A stretch of DNA of 64,000 bases from Planktothrix tepida PCC 9214. Lineage in GTDB: Bacteria; Cyanobacteriota; Cyanobacteriia; Cyanobacteriales; Microcoleaceae. How positions within the stretch are numbered: position 1 is the stretch's first letter; every line of letters starts with the position of its first letter. A model generated the notes under the pieces. That model saw only the letters and a program-made list of their open reading frames with translations. It did not search any database and was not told where the DNA came from. The position numbers and the translations under genes were made by a program. Location: the NCBI RefSeq assembly GCF_900009145.1, contig NZ_LN889813.1:11929-75928 (forward strand). The letters are read 5' to 3'. This document shows, piece after piece, positions 56,831 through 64,000 of this stretch.

Positions 56831-57796
56831 ATGCAAGAAGTGATTCAAACTAACGTCTCCCGACACCATGATAATGTTTTACAAGTGGTGCAAAGTTATT
56901 ATCAACTGACGAAACCCAGGATTATTCTGTTGTTGTTAATTACAACGGCTGCTGGAATGTGGTTAGCCGCCAAAGGAGAAGTTGATCCATTATTGTTATT
57001 GGTAACATTAACCGGAGGGGCTTTAGCGTCAGGTTCTGCCAATACCATTAACTGTTTGTATGACCGAGATATTGATTACATTATGGAACGGACTCGTTGG
57101 CGTCCGCTTCCATCGGGTCGGGTTAAACCCGTAGATGCTTTGATTTTTGCCATCGCTCTTGCTATTGCTTCCTTTACGTTACTCACCGTTTTTGCGAATT
57201 TGTTAACGGCGTTATTAGCGTTATCAGGAATTGTTTTTTATGTCCTGATCTACACCCATTGGTTAAAACGTCATAGCGTTCAAAATATTGTGATTGGAGG
57301 GGCGGCTGGAGCAATTCCTCCATTAGTGGGATGGGCTGCTGTTACGGGAGATTTAAGTTGGTCTGCTTGGCTTTTATTTGCCATTATTTTTCTATGGACA
57401 CCGCCTCATTTTTGGGCGTTAGCCATGATGATTCGAGATGAATATAAGGAAGTCGGAGTTCCGATGTTACCTGTGATTGAAGGGGATGAAATTACTGCTC
57501 AACAAATCTGGATTTATAGCTTAATTTTGGTTCCTTCTACCTTATTGTTGGTTTATCCCTTGCATACGAGTGGTTTTGTTTATGCTGCGATCGCCTTAAT
57601 TTTAGGCGGTATTTTCTTACAAAAAGCATGGCAATTATTACAATCTCCCTCGGAACGAAATACGGCTCGTTCATTGTTTAAATATTCCATTCTCTATTTA
57701 ATGCTGTTGTGTGCCGGAATGGTGGTTGATAGTTTACCCGTGACCCAAAATATGGTGATGGCGGTCAGTGAATCTTTGCCTTTAGGATTCCTGTAA
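56831..57796 (+). CDS. ctaB: Protohaem IX farnesyltransferase CtaB
   Basis: A 321-residue UbiA-superfamily prenyltransferase with about eight to nine membrane segments. The first Asp-rich site is [21 protein letters not shown] near residue 80 and the second [13 protein letters not shown] near 215. It makes haem O from haem B, the step before CtaA. It lies 215 bases downstream of ctaA and ends at an intrinsic terminator. Confidence 0.94.
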   Translation: MQEVIQTNVSRHHDNVLQVVQSYYQLTKPRIILLLLITTAAGMWLAAKGEVDPLLLLVTLTGGALASGSANTINCLYDRDIDYIMERTRWRPLPSGRVKPVDALIFAIALAIASFTLLTVFANLLTALLALSGIVFYVLIYTHWLKRHSVQNIVIGGAAGAIPPLVGWAAVTGDLSWSAWLLFAIIFLWTPPHFWALAMMIRDEYKEVGVPMLPVIEGDEITAQQIWIYSLILVPSTLLLVYPLHTSGFVYAAIALILGGIFLQKAWQLLQSPSERNTARSLFKYSILYLMLLCAGMVVDSLPVTQNMVMAVSESLPLGFL

Positions 57797-57824
57797 AATT
57801 CCCTAACCCCTAAAACTAGAAATT

Positions 57825-57844
57825 GCCCGCACCCTGCGGGCTTT
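57825..57844 (+). terminator. Intrinsic terminator after ctaB
   Basis: GCCCGCA pairs perfectly with TGCGGGC around a 3-base loop, followed by TTTC and an AT-rich stretch, 28 bases past the ctaB stop. Confidence 0.8.
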
Positions 57845-57982
57845 CAATTTCTTAAATCAAATCTTTATTAAACTAAATTCATCAATAATATATCTATCTT
57901 TTGATATATTTTTTAGTAACCAATAATTCAACTGATCTCTATTATTCAAAATGATAATTATGCACGCAAATTCCTTTAAAAT

Positions 57983-58864
57983 GTGCTATTATCGCAGATA
58001 AGTGTTGAGATCTTTTCCGTGCAAAGACTTTTATTGCGTCTGTTTATCGGAATTTTATTTGCTCTATTTGGGTTAGTTAGTTATTGCACCAATGTTGAAA
58101 AAAATCCCATCACCGGGGAAGTTCAACGAGTTAGTCTTTCTCCGCGACAAGAAGTTGTTTTAGGACTCAAATCCAGAGGACAACTGGCTGAGCAATATGG
58201 GGGTTTATATCCCGATCCCACCTTACAAAATTATGTTGATGAAGTGGGATTACGGGTGGTGAAACAATCAGCCGCATCGCAAGCATCCTATCCCTTTGAT
58301 TTTCATCTGTTGCGTGATCCCAAAACCATTAACGCCTTTGCCTTACCTGGGGGACAAATCTTTATAACTCTGGCTTTGTTTAATCGTCTGAACTCAGAAG
58401 CACAACTCGCAGGGGTCTTTGGCCATGAAGTAGGCCATGTCATTGCCCGTCATGGTTCCGAACATCTAGCTCGACAACAGTTAGGGGTCGCGCTAGTCAA
58501 TGCGGTGGGAATTACAGCCAGTGATAACCCCCAGGATGCTCAAAATGCAGCGATTTTAGCTCAGGCGGTGAATCAATTAGTGAATCTGCGATATGGTCGT
58601 GAAGATGAATTAGAAAGTGATCGCTTAGGGTTTGAATTCATGACTCAAGCGGGTTACAACCCCAAGGGTTTAGTCGAATTAATGCAGATTTTAGCATCGG
58701 CTCGTTCCGGGGGAAATCCCCCAGAATTTCTCAGCACCCATCCTAACCCCGGTAATCGGGTCGAACGACTCCAAGCTATAATTGCTGAAACTTATCCTAA
58801 TGGGATTCCGGCTAATTTAGATGAAGGACAAGAACGCTTTGCTCAAATTGTGGGTTCTCGCTGA
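57983..58864 (+). CDS. M48-family metalloprotease lipoprotein
   Basis: Up to 293 residues with a GTG start at 57983; GTG 58019 is an alternative that leaves a compact signal peptide. The N-terminal hydrophobic segment ends in LVSYC, a lipobox, so it is probably a lipoprotein. The zinc site is HEVGHVIARH near residue 148 with the third ligand in ELESDRLGFEFM near 210, and STHPNPGNRVERL follows. Related to BepA/LoiP-type envelope quality-control proteases. Confidence 0.85.
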   Translation: MLLSQISVEIFSVQRLLLRLFIGILFALFGLVSYCTNVEKNPITGEVQRVSLSPRQEVVLGLKSRGQLAEQYGGLYPDPTLQNYVDEVGLRVVKQSAASQASYPFDFHLLRDPKTINAFALPGGQIFITLALFNRLNSEAQLAGVFGHEVGHVIARHGSEHLARQQLGVALVNAVGITASDNPQDAQNAAILAQAVNQLVNLRYGREDELESDRLGFEFMTQAGYNPKGLVELMQILASARSGGNPPEFLSTHPNPGNRVERLQAIIAETYPNGIPANLDEGQERFAQIVGSR

Positions 58865-58895
58865 TGTCCTTTAAATTTTGATCAGGTGAAGAGAT

Positions 58896-59441
58896 ATGAA
58901 TTATTGGATTCTTTACTGGGTTGTAATTGCAGTAATGGTGGTTGGGGTAATTGGAACCGTTGTGCCTTTATTACCCGGAACCAGTTTAATTTTAGGGGCA
59001 ATTTTAGTGTGGGGAATTGCGACCCAATTCACGGGCATTGTTTGGCCGATGGTGGCGATATTTGTTATTTTAATTTTAAGTACAATTATTGAATATTTAG
59101 CCACTTATTGGGGTGTTCAGCAGTCCGGGGCGAGTAAATGGGCACAGTTTGGGGCAATTATTGGATTAGTCTTGGGAGTATTAGGACTATTACCTGCTTT
59201 ACCTGTGGGAGGGCCAATTTTGGGGCTTTTATTGGGGCCAATTTTAGGGGCTTTTATTGGGGAATTTCTCTATCAACGGGATCTCAAATTCAGTGAACGA
59301 ATTAAGCCATCTTTCAAAGCGAGTATTGGGGTTTTCATTGGTTCAATTTTAGGCAATGTTATTGAACTGGTGTTATCAATTATTGCAGTAATTATTTTTG
59401 TGGTGACAACTTGGCCGTTAGTTTCGACATTGCAACCGTAA
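58896..59441 (+). CDS. DUF456 membrane protein
   Basis: A 181-residue integral membrane protein with five to six hydrophobic segments. GVIGTVVPLLPGTSLILGAIL at the start and GLLPALPVGGPILGLLLGPILGAFIGEFL in the middle match DUF456. Function is unknown; the Gly/Pro-rich helices are characteristic. It lies 31 bases downstream of the protease gene and may be cotranscribed with it. Confidence 0.85.
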   Translation: MNYWILYWVVIAVMVVGVIGTVVPLLPGTSLILGAILVWGIATQFTGIVWPMVAIFVILILSTIIEYLATYWGVQQSGASKWAQFGAIIGLVLGVLGLLPALPVGGPILGLLLGPILGAFIGEFLYQRDLKFSERIKPSFKASIGVFIGSILGNVIELVLSIIAVIIFVVTTWPLVSTLQP

Positions 59442-59512
59442 ATAGGCAATGGGGAATGGGCAATGGGCAATAATAATGAGTAGAGCCTATGCGGAAATTT
59501 CAGCTATGGTAA

Positions 59513-60283
59513 TTAGGGATTAACTTTGAGCGTTGCGTTTATCTCAAGCTTGCCAGGGGATAAAACTAAGTCTTGAATTGTAATATCTGATCCCAAATCA
59601 ATGGTATGATGACTAAATTGAAACTCCGTATTCAGGGTGTGAATTTTAACTTGAGGTTGGACAAACCTGAGTTCATGGGAACTGGCAAGTTCTAATCCGG
59701 TTTTTAATTGAAACGGTAATAATTCACCGGAGTCGAAAAGCAGCTTGGCTGTTAAAACTAAATGATCGGTTTCTAGTGCCATTTGGGTATCTTGAATCTG
59801 TAGAACCGAGTTAACCCAAGAGTGAGCTTGTTCTGATTGGAGAGCACAGGAATCCATCACTGGGTTTCCCGTCATGGATCTTAACAAAGACAAAACAAAC
59901 TCGTTTAATGCCTCTGTCAACATCGGGGACTTTAGAGAGGCATTGAGATCAGATTCATTTAATTGAAGATTTCCGGTGACAAAAAAAGCCTCTAAGAGGT
60001 GGAGAGATTGACCTTTTAACACTTGAGCTAAGTTAAACCGAATTTCTGAACCCTGTAACTGTACCTGAGTTAGATGTAGCCCTTGGTAAATGGCCTTCTC
60101 AGCCGAGACAGAGACTTGAGGAATATGGCCTGATAGTAAAGAACGATTACTCCCCTTGATACTCAATTCTAAGCGATCAATGGTGTCAACTTGCGATCGC
60201 AACCAAAGCTGAACTGCCGTTGACAGTAGAGTTCCAATCAACGGTTTACGCGACGCTTGCATCAATCCCATAGCGATTCCCAT
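59513..60283 (-). CDS. DUF2993 (LmeA-like) lipid-binding protein
   Basis: A 256-residue protein with the DUF2993 pattern: LLSTAVQLWLRSQVDTIDRLEL, SGHIPQVSVSAEKAIYQGLHLTQVQL and GSEIRFNLAQVLKGQ. The mycobacterial relative LmeA is a periplasmic phospholipid-binding protein, so a membrane-lipid role is possible. It is divergent from the pseudouridine synthase gene, 151 bases away. Confidence 0.8.
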   Translation of the reverse strand: MGIAMGLMQASRKPLIGTLLSTAVQLWLRSQVDTIDRLELSIKGSNRSLLSGHIPQVSVSAEKAIYQGLHLTQVQLQGSEIRFNLAQVLKGQSLHLLEAFFVTGNLQLNESDLNASLKSPMLTEALNEFVLSLLRSMTGNPVMDSCALQSEQAHSWVNSVLQIQDTQMALETDHLVLTAKLLFDSGELLPFQLKTGLELASSHELRFVQPQVKIHTLNTEFQFSHHTIDLGSDITIQDLVLSPGKLEINATLKVNP

Positions 60284-60434
60284 TCTTGCATCCCCATTAT
60301 TTCACAGCGAATTCAGATTAATAGTAGGATTAATTGCGGATTACTGTAATATTTGTACATAGTCTTTAGACTTGTGGCACAATTGAGCGTGGTTTTATCA
60401 CCTTTAGAGCAGTCTACGACGTTCACAAATCAGC

Positions 60435-61229
60435 ATGGATGAAAGGCTACAAAAAATTATGGCTCAATGGGGTATTGCCTCGCGGCGTCATGCGGAAGAA
60501 ATGATCCAAGCAGGACGGGTGCGAGTCAATGGCAATATTGCTCATCTGGGACAAAAAGCCAATCCAAACCATGATGATATTGAGGTAGATGGGAAACCCA
60601 TTTACCCTTCCTATCGACCTGTGCCCATCTATTTACTGCTCAATAAACCTTTAGGAGTTGTATCTACTTGTTTAGACCCGAATGGACGACCTTCCGTTTT
60701 GGATCTACTTCCCCGTAAAATGCGGGTGGGTGAAGGCATTCATCCGGTTGGGCGGTTGGATATAGATTCTACAGGAGCATTATTGCTGACCAACGATGGA
60801 GAATTAACATTTCGTTTAACTCATCCTCGTCATTTTATTCCTAAAACTTATCAAGTCTGGGTTGCTGGAAATCCACCGGATTCAGCATTACAGGCTTGGC
60901 GTCAGGGTGTCATGTTAGCAGGAAGAAAAACCCTCCCTGCTCAAGTCCGGTGTATCCAACAAATTCCAGGCCATAAGGCGTTATTAGAAGTGATTTTATA
61001 CGAAGGTAGAAATCGGCAAATTCGCCGAGTGGCGGAGCAATTGGGCTATCCCGTTGTCAAACTACACCGGACTGCTATTGGTTCAATTCAACTCCACCCC
61101 CCTGAACAGCCTGCATTGCCTGAAGGTCAGTATCGTGCTCTGAGTGCATCTGAAATTGAGTTTTTACGAAATCCCACTTCCTCACCATTGGTTAGTGTGC
61201 CCATTCACCCTGTAGACAACAAGGAGTAA
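60435..61229 (+). CDS. rRNA pseudouridine synthase, RsuA/RluB family
   Basis: A 264-residue enzyme. An S4 RNA-binding domain (about 1-60: [21 protein letters not shown]) precedes the catalytic domain with the key Asp in [19 protein letters not shown] near residue 113 and [18 protein letters not shown] near 195. The family modifies uridines of 16S or 23S rRNA; whether it is the RluB or RsuA type cannot be told. Its stop lies within the ribosome site of the next gene, so they are coupled. Confidence 0.9.
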   Translation: MDERLQKIMAQWGIASRRHAEEMIQAGRVRVNGNIAHLGQKANPNHDDIEVDGKPIYPSYRPVPIYLLLNKPLGVVSTCLDPNGRPSVLDLLPRKMRVGEGIHPVGRLDIDSTGALLLTNDGELTFRLTHPRHFIPKTYQVWVAGNPPDSALQAWRQGVMLAGRKTLPAQVRCIQQIPGHKALLEVILYEGRNRQIRRVAEQLGYPVVKLHRTAIGSIQLHPPEQPALPEGQYRALSASEIEFLRNPTSSPLVSVPIHPVDNKE

Positions 61230-61235
61230 ATGATT

Positions 61236-62138
61236 ATGAAAACTGATTTATTTGTCTTACCGTTTAAAGTCACTAAAAATCCTCGCCAAACGTTTAATTC
61301 CTATGACTCTGAATTGGTTCAGAGATTATTAGAAATCGGAGAACAACTACGCGACACTCGTTTGGCTCATTCTTTATCTTTAGATATGGTGGCGGCTTAC
61401 ACCCGAATTCGTTCTCATTTATTACAATCTTTAGAAGAAGGTAGGATAGAGCAGCTACCCGAACCGGTTTATACTCAAGGTTTAATTCGTCGCTATGCTG
61501 ATGCTTTGGGTTTGAATGGAGAAGAACTCGCGAACTTTTTCCTTCCTGAACCTCCGCAAATGGGAGTAAAATCTAAACTTAGTTTCTTAAGCCTGCCTCA
61601 ATTAAGACCCACCCATCTTTACCTAACTTATATCCTCTTAATTATTTGTGCCATTAATGGGGTTTCCTATCTCAATAAAACCGCTAATTTTGCAGGTGTA
61701 TCGGGTGAACAGACTGGCAAAAATCCAACGGAAACTAATCCTCAACTTCGTCAGGCAATGGTTCAAACTCCGACTCAACCCACCAGTCGTTTAGTATCTG
61801 CTTCTCCTTCTACAACAACCTCGACGGTAAAACCTGTTGAGAAAGTATCCGAAACAAAACCCTCTGTTACAGCGACAGATGAAAAGGCTGTAGAAGTCGG
61901 AATTGTTGTCAAAGATCAATCTTGGGTTTTGATTGAAGTTGATGGCAAAACGGAATTTGAAGGGATGTTAGAGGGGGGAACTCAACGGAGTTGGAAAGCC
62001 AAAGATAAAGTTGTTGTTGTAGCTGGAAACGCCGGAGGTGTTCTAGTTACGGTCAATAATGGAGAAGCTAAACGTCTCGGCGAACCCGGTCGTGTAGAAG
62101 AAGCCGTTTTCAAAGTCGAAGATTTATCTAAATCTTAA
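61236..62138 (+). CDS. RodZ-like HTH membrane protein (DUF4115)
   Basis: About 300 residues from ATG 61236; AAGGAG lies nine bases before it but only three before the ATG at 61230. A Cro-type helix-turn-helix (about 25-100: LRDTRLAHSLSLDMVAAYTRIRSHLLQSLEEG, TQGLIRRYADALG) precedes a membrane segment (LYLTYILLIICAINGVSYL, about 128-147), a Ser/Thr/Pro linker and a DUF4115 domain (DQSWVLIEVDGKTEFEGML). The layout is that of RodZ, which links MreB to cell-wall synthesis and cell shape. Confidence 0.82.
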   Translation: MKTDLFVLPFKVTKNPRQTFNSYDSELVQRLLEIGEQLRDTRLAHSLSLDMVAAYTRIRSHLLQSLEEGRIEQLPEPVYTQGLIRRYADALGLNGEELANFFLPEPPQMGVKSKLSFLSLPQLRPTHLYLTYILLIICAINGVSYLNKTANFAGVSGEQTGKNPTETNPQLRQAMVQTPTQPTSRLVSASPSTTTSTVKPVEKVSETKPSVTATDEKAVEVGIVVKDQSWVLIEVDGKTEFEGMLEGGTQRSWKAKDKVVVVAGNAGGVLVTVNNGEAKRLGEPGRVEEAVFKVEDLSKS

Positions 62139-62142
62139 ATCA

Positions 62143-62170
62143 GTAGAGACGCGCCATGGCGCGTCTCTAC
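62143..62170. repeat. 28-bp perfect palindromic repeat
   Basis: GTAGAGACGCGCCA followed by its exact complement, centred on the NcoI-type hexamer CCATGG. It is the cleanest copy in the window, between the convergent rodZ-like and malQ genes, where it could form a terminator-like hairpin for both. Confidence 0.95.
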
Positions 62171-62175
62171 GCTAA

Positions 62176-63687
62176 TTACTGATTCCGGGGTTGACGACCG
62201 TAGGTTTCCGTGAAAAATTTGAGGCGTTCTGCGATTTCTTCGGTTAACATTCCCGGTTGAAAACGCCACGCCCAGTTGCCTTCAGCTTCTCCTGGCATAT
62301 TCATTTTAGCTTCACTACCTAAGCCTAGAATATCCTGAAGGGGGAAAATGGCTTGATTTGCCACACAGGACATGGCTAACCGAATTAAATCCCAATGAAT
62401 GCCATAGTCGGAGGTACAGCCTAAATAGCGGGTAACTCTGGCTTGTTCCTGTAAGGTACGACGGTTAAACCAACCAACGGTTGTATCGTTATCATGGGTT
62501 CCGGTATAAACGACCCAATTCGCCGAACTGTAATTATAGGGTAAATAGGGATTATCTGGCCCGGAATCAAAGGCAAAATGTAGGATTTTCATTCCAGGGA
62601 AACCATATTTATCGCGCAATGCTTCGACTTCTGGGGTAATGATTCCTAAATCTTCCGCAATAATGGGTAATGTGCCTAATTTCTCATTTAATAAGCTGAA
62701 AAAGGCATCTCCAGGTGCCTCTATCCAGCGACCATTAATAGCAGTTGTTTCTCCTTGAGCTACCCCCCAATAGGATTCTAAACCGCGAAAATGATCAATC
62801 CGAATTAAATCTAAATAGCCTAATAAAGATTCAACTCGTTGTATCCACCAATGGAATCCTTCTTGTTGTAAACGTTCCCAATTATAAACGGGATTTCCCC
62901 ACAATTGACCCGTCGCACTAAAATAATCCGGGGGTACACCTGCCATTAATGAGGCTTCTCCAGTTTCTCCATCTAAGGAAAAGATTTCAGGATGTGACCA
63001 AACATCGGCGCTATCATGGGCGACATAAATCGCTAAATCTCCAAATAGTTGTATGCCTTGTTCGTTCGCATACTGTTTGAGTTTTCCCCATTGTTTAAAG
63101 AATTGAAACTGGAGGAATTTATGATAATAAATGGGTTCAGCTAATTTTTCTCCCCATTTGTGTAAAGCTTCCTGTTTTCGTCGGGCAATATCTTCATCCC
63201 ATTGATTCCAACTTTCCCCATTCAAGGCTTCTTTGAGAGCAATGAAAATTGCATAATCATCTAACCAATAGTTGCTGCGGGAACAAAAATGATTAAATTC
63301 TTTTTCTTGTTCAGAGGTGGCATTTTCTTTAAAAACTTTACAGGCTTTTTGAAACAGTTTATCTTTAAAGGGTTTAACCGCATCAAAATTAACAATATGG
63401 TGGGGAAATTTAGGGAGATTGGCTAAATCTTCGTCGGTTAATAATTCATCCTCTTTTAAGAGTTCTAAACTAATTAATAAGGGATTTCCAGCAAAAGCCG
63501 AATAGGATAAATAAGGAGAATTGCCAAATCCAGTGGGGCCAAGGGGTAACACTTGCCACAATTGTTGGGCACTATTTTTGAGAAAATCAATAAATTGATA
63601 GGCGACGGGGCCAATGTCTCCCACGCCAAAAGGGCTCGGTAAGGATGTTGGATGCAGCAAGATACCGCTAGAACGGGGAAATGCCAT
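62176..63687 (-). CDS. malQ: 4-alpha-glucanotransferase (amylomaltase, GH77)
   Basis: A 503-residue GH77 enzyme. It begins RSSGILLHPTSLPSPFGVGDIGP. The catalytic nucleophile Asp is in LIRIDHFRGLESYW near residue 295, the acid/base Glu in PIIAEDLGIITPEVEAL near 343, and the third Asp in VYTGTHDNDTTVGW near 395. It disproportionates alpha-1,4-glucans, acting on glycogen-derived maltodextrins. Length is normal. It is convergent with the RodZ-like gene. Confidence 0.95.
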   Translation of the reverse strand: MAFPRSSGILLHPTSLPSPFGVGDIGPVAYQFIDFLKNSAQQLWQVLPLGPTGFGNSPYLSYSAFAGNPLLISLELLKEDELLTDEDLANLPKFPHHIVNFDAVKPFKDKLFQKACKVFKENATSEQEKEFNHFCSRSNYWLDDYAIFIALKEALNGESWNQWDEDIARRKQEALHKWGEKLAEPIYYHKFLQFQFFKQWGKLKQYANEQGIQLFGDLAIYVAHDSADVWSHPEIFSLDGETGEASLMAGVPPDYFSATGQLWGNPVYNWERLQQEGFHWWIQRVESLLGYLDLIRIDHFRGLESYWGVAQGETTAINGRWIEAPGDAFFSLLNEKLGTLPIIAEDLGIITPEVEALRDKYGFPGMKILHFAFDSGPDNPYLPYNYSSANWVVYTGTHDNDTTVGWFNRRTLQEQARVTRYLGCTSDYGIHWDLIRLAMSCVANQAIFPLQDILGLGSEAKMNMPGEAEGNWAWRFQPGMLTEEIAERLKFFTETYGRQPRNQ

Positions 63688-64000
63688 AAGAATTAAGGAT
63701 AAAAGGTAATCGCAATGGGTAAGGGATCAAGTGAAGTTGCAGATGGAAAGCAAATCAACATCTGATATCCATCTTTTGATCTTACGACTAAGAGGAAGAT
63801 CCTGTTCCATAAATTTTATCAAGGGGACGGAAAATTAACGAAAGGTGAGATTTTTTCTGACTTTAGGTAGAAATCTCCTCATTTTTATCTTTTTTGAAGA
63901 TTTAATTCCGTTTACAGGGATTAATCCCCTCTACCGGATTCAAGATTTATCAGTGAATGACCTGAATCCGAGATTTCTGATTCAGTTGGGATTGTCCCAG
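63688..64000. other. Region upstream of malQ to the window end
   Basis: 313 bases with no gene that can be supported. It should contain the malQ promoter; nothing else is seen. Confidence 0.4.

Overview
The window comes from a cyanobacterium. Evidence for this is a dense scatter of the HIP1 octamer GCGATCGC (more than 20 copies), cyanobacterial families (PCP-reductase-like peptide, CBS-CP12 protein, CBCR-type GAF domains, FdxH, HesA/HesB, fused ModBC, CnfR/PatB) and intergenic heptamer and palindrome repeats. It carries a complete Mo-nitrogenase cluster led by a divergent nifB / cysE(nifP) promoter region, with cnfR at one end. No heterocyst genes are seen and nifD is not interrupted by an excision element, so a filamentous non-heterocystous (Oscillatoriales-type) diazotroph is the best inference. 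The species cannot be fixed from this sequence.

Layout. 1-9.5 kb: edge of a DUF4347 surface protein, a CbbY-like HAD phosphatase, a 51-residue PCP-reductase-domain peptide, a Ser/Thr kinase, a 1377-residue GAF/PAS/GGDEF photosensor-like protein, a DUF99 protein and an acidic membrane protein. 9.6-15.2 kb: sulfate import (CysR-like Crp regulator, sbpA, NIL-domain protein, cysT, cysW, cysA). 15.3-19.8 kb: a CBS-CP12-like protein, a possible small membrane peptide, and molybdate uptake (modA, modBC, mop). 19.8-34.7 kb, all on the minus strand: nifB-nifS-nifU-nifH-nifD-nifK-(Mo-nitrogenase C-terminal-domain gene)-nifE-nifN-nifX-DUF269-DUF683-nifW-hesA-hesB-fdxH-unknown. 34.7-35.5 kb: an 806-base divergent control region. 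35.5-41.6 kb, plus strand: cysE/nifP, a small membrane peptide, nifV, nifZ, nifT, a NifO-like ArsC protein, fdxB and cnfR. 41.9-51.5 kb: unknown small proteins, a rhodanese, a fatty-acid-hydroxylase-type protein, a pilin-like protein, a Nudix hydrolase, a 1616-residue TPR-STAND-WD40 protein and an unknown protein. 51.6-57.8 kb: coxB-coxA-coxC with divergent ctaA and ctaB. 57.9-63.7 kb: housekeeping genes (M48 protease, DUF456, DUF2993, RluB-type pseudouridine synthase, RodZ-like protein, MalQ).

How it works together. Molybdate and sulfate import, Fe-S assembly (NifU/NifS, HesB, HesA, the serine acetyltransferase for cysteine) and homocitrate synthesis (NifV) all feed FeMo-cofactor assembly (NifB, NifEN, NifX) and the NifHDK enzyme. 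FdxH and FdxB are candidate electron donors. CnfR is the expected oxygen-sensitive activator. The most notable non-coding signal is a pair of inverted arrays in the nifB-cysE intergenic region, built of A-tract + TACTCA + C-rich units at exact 22-bp spacing, one array facing each gene. This matches the expected CnfR targets and may be their operator. A second theme is small palindromic repeats that sit not only between nif genes but also inside reading frames (nifD, the photosensor, cysE), where they add peptide segments.
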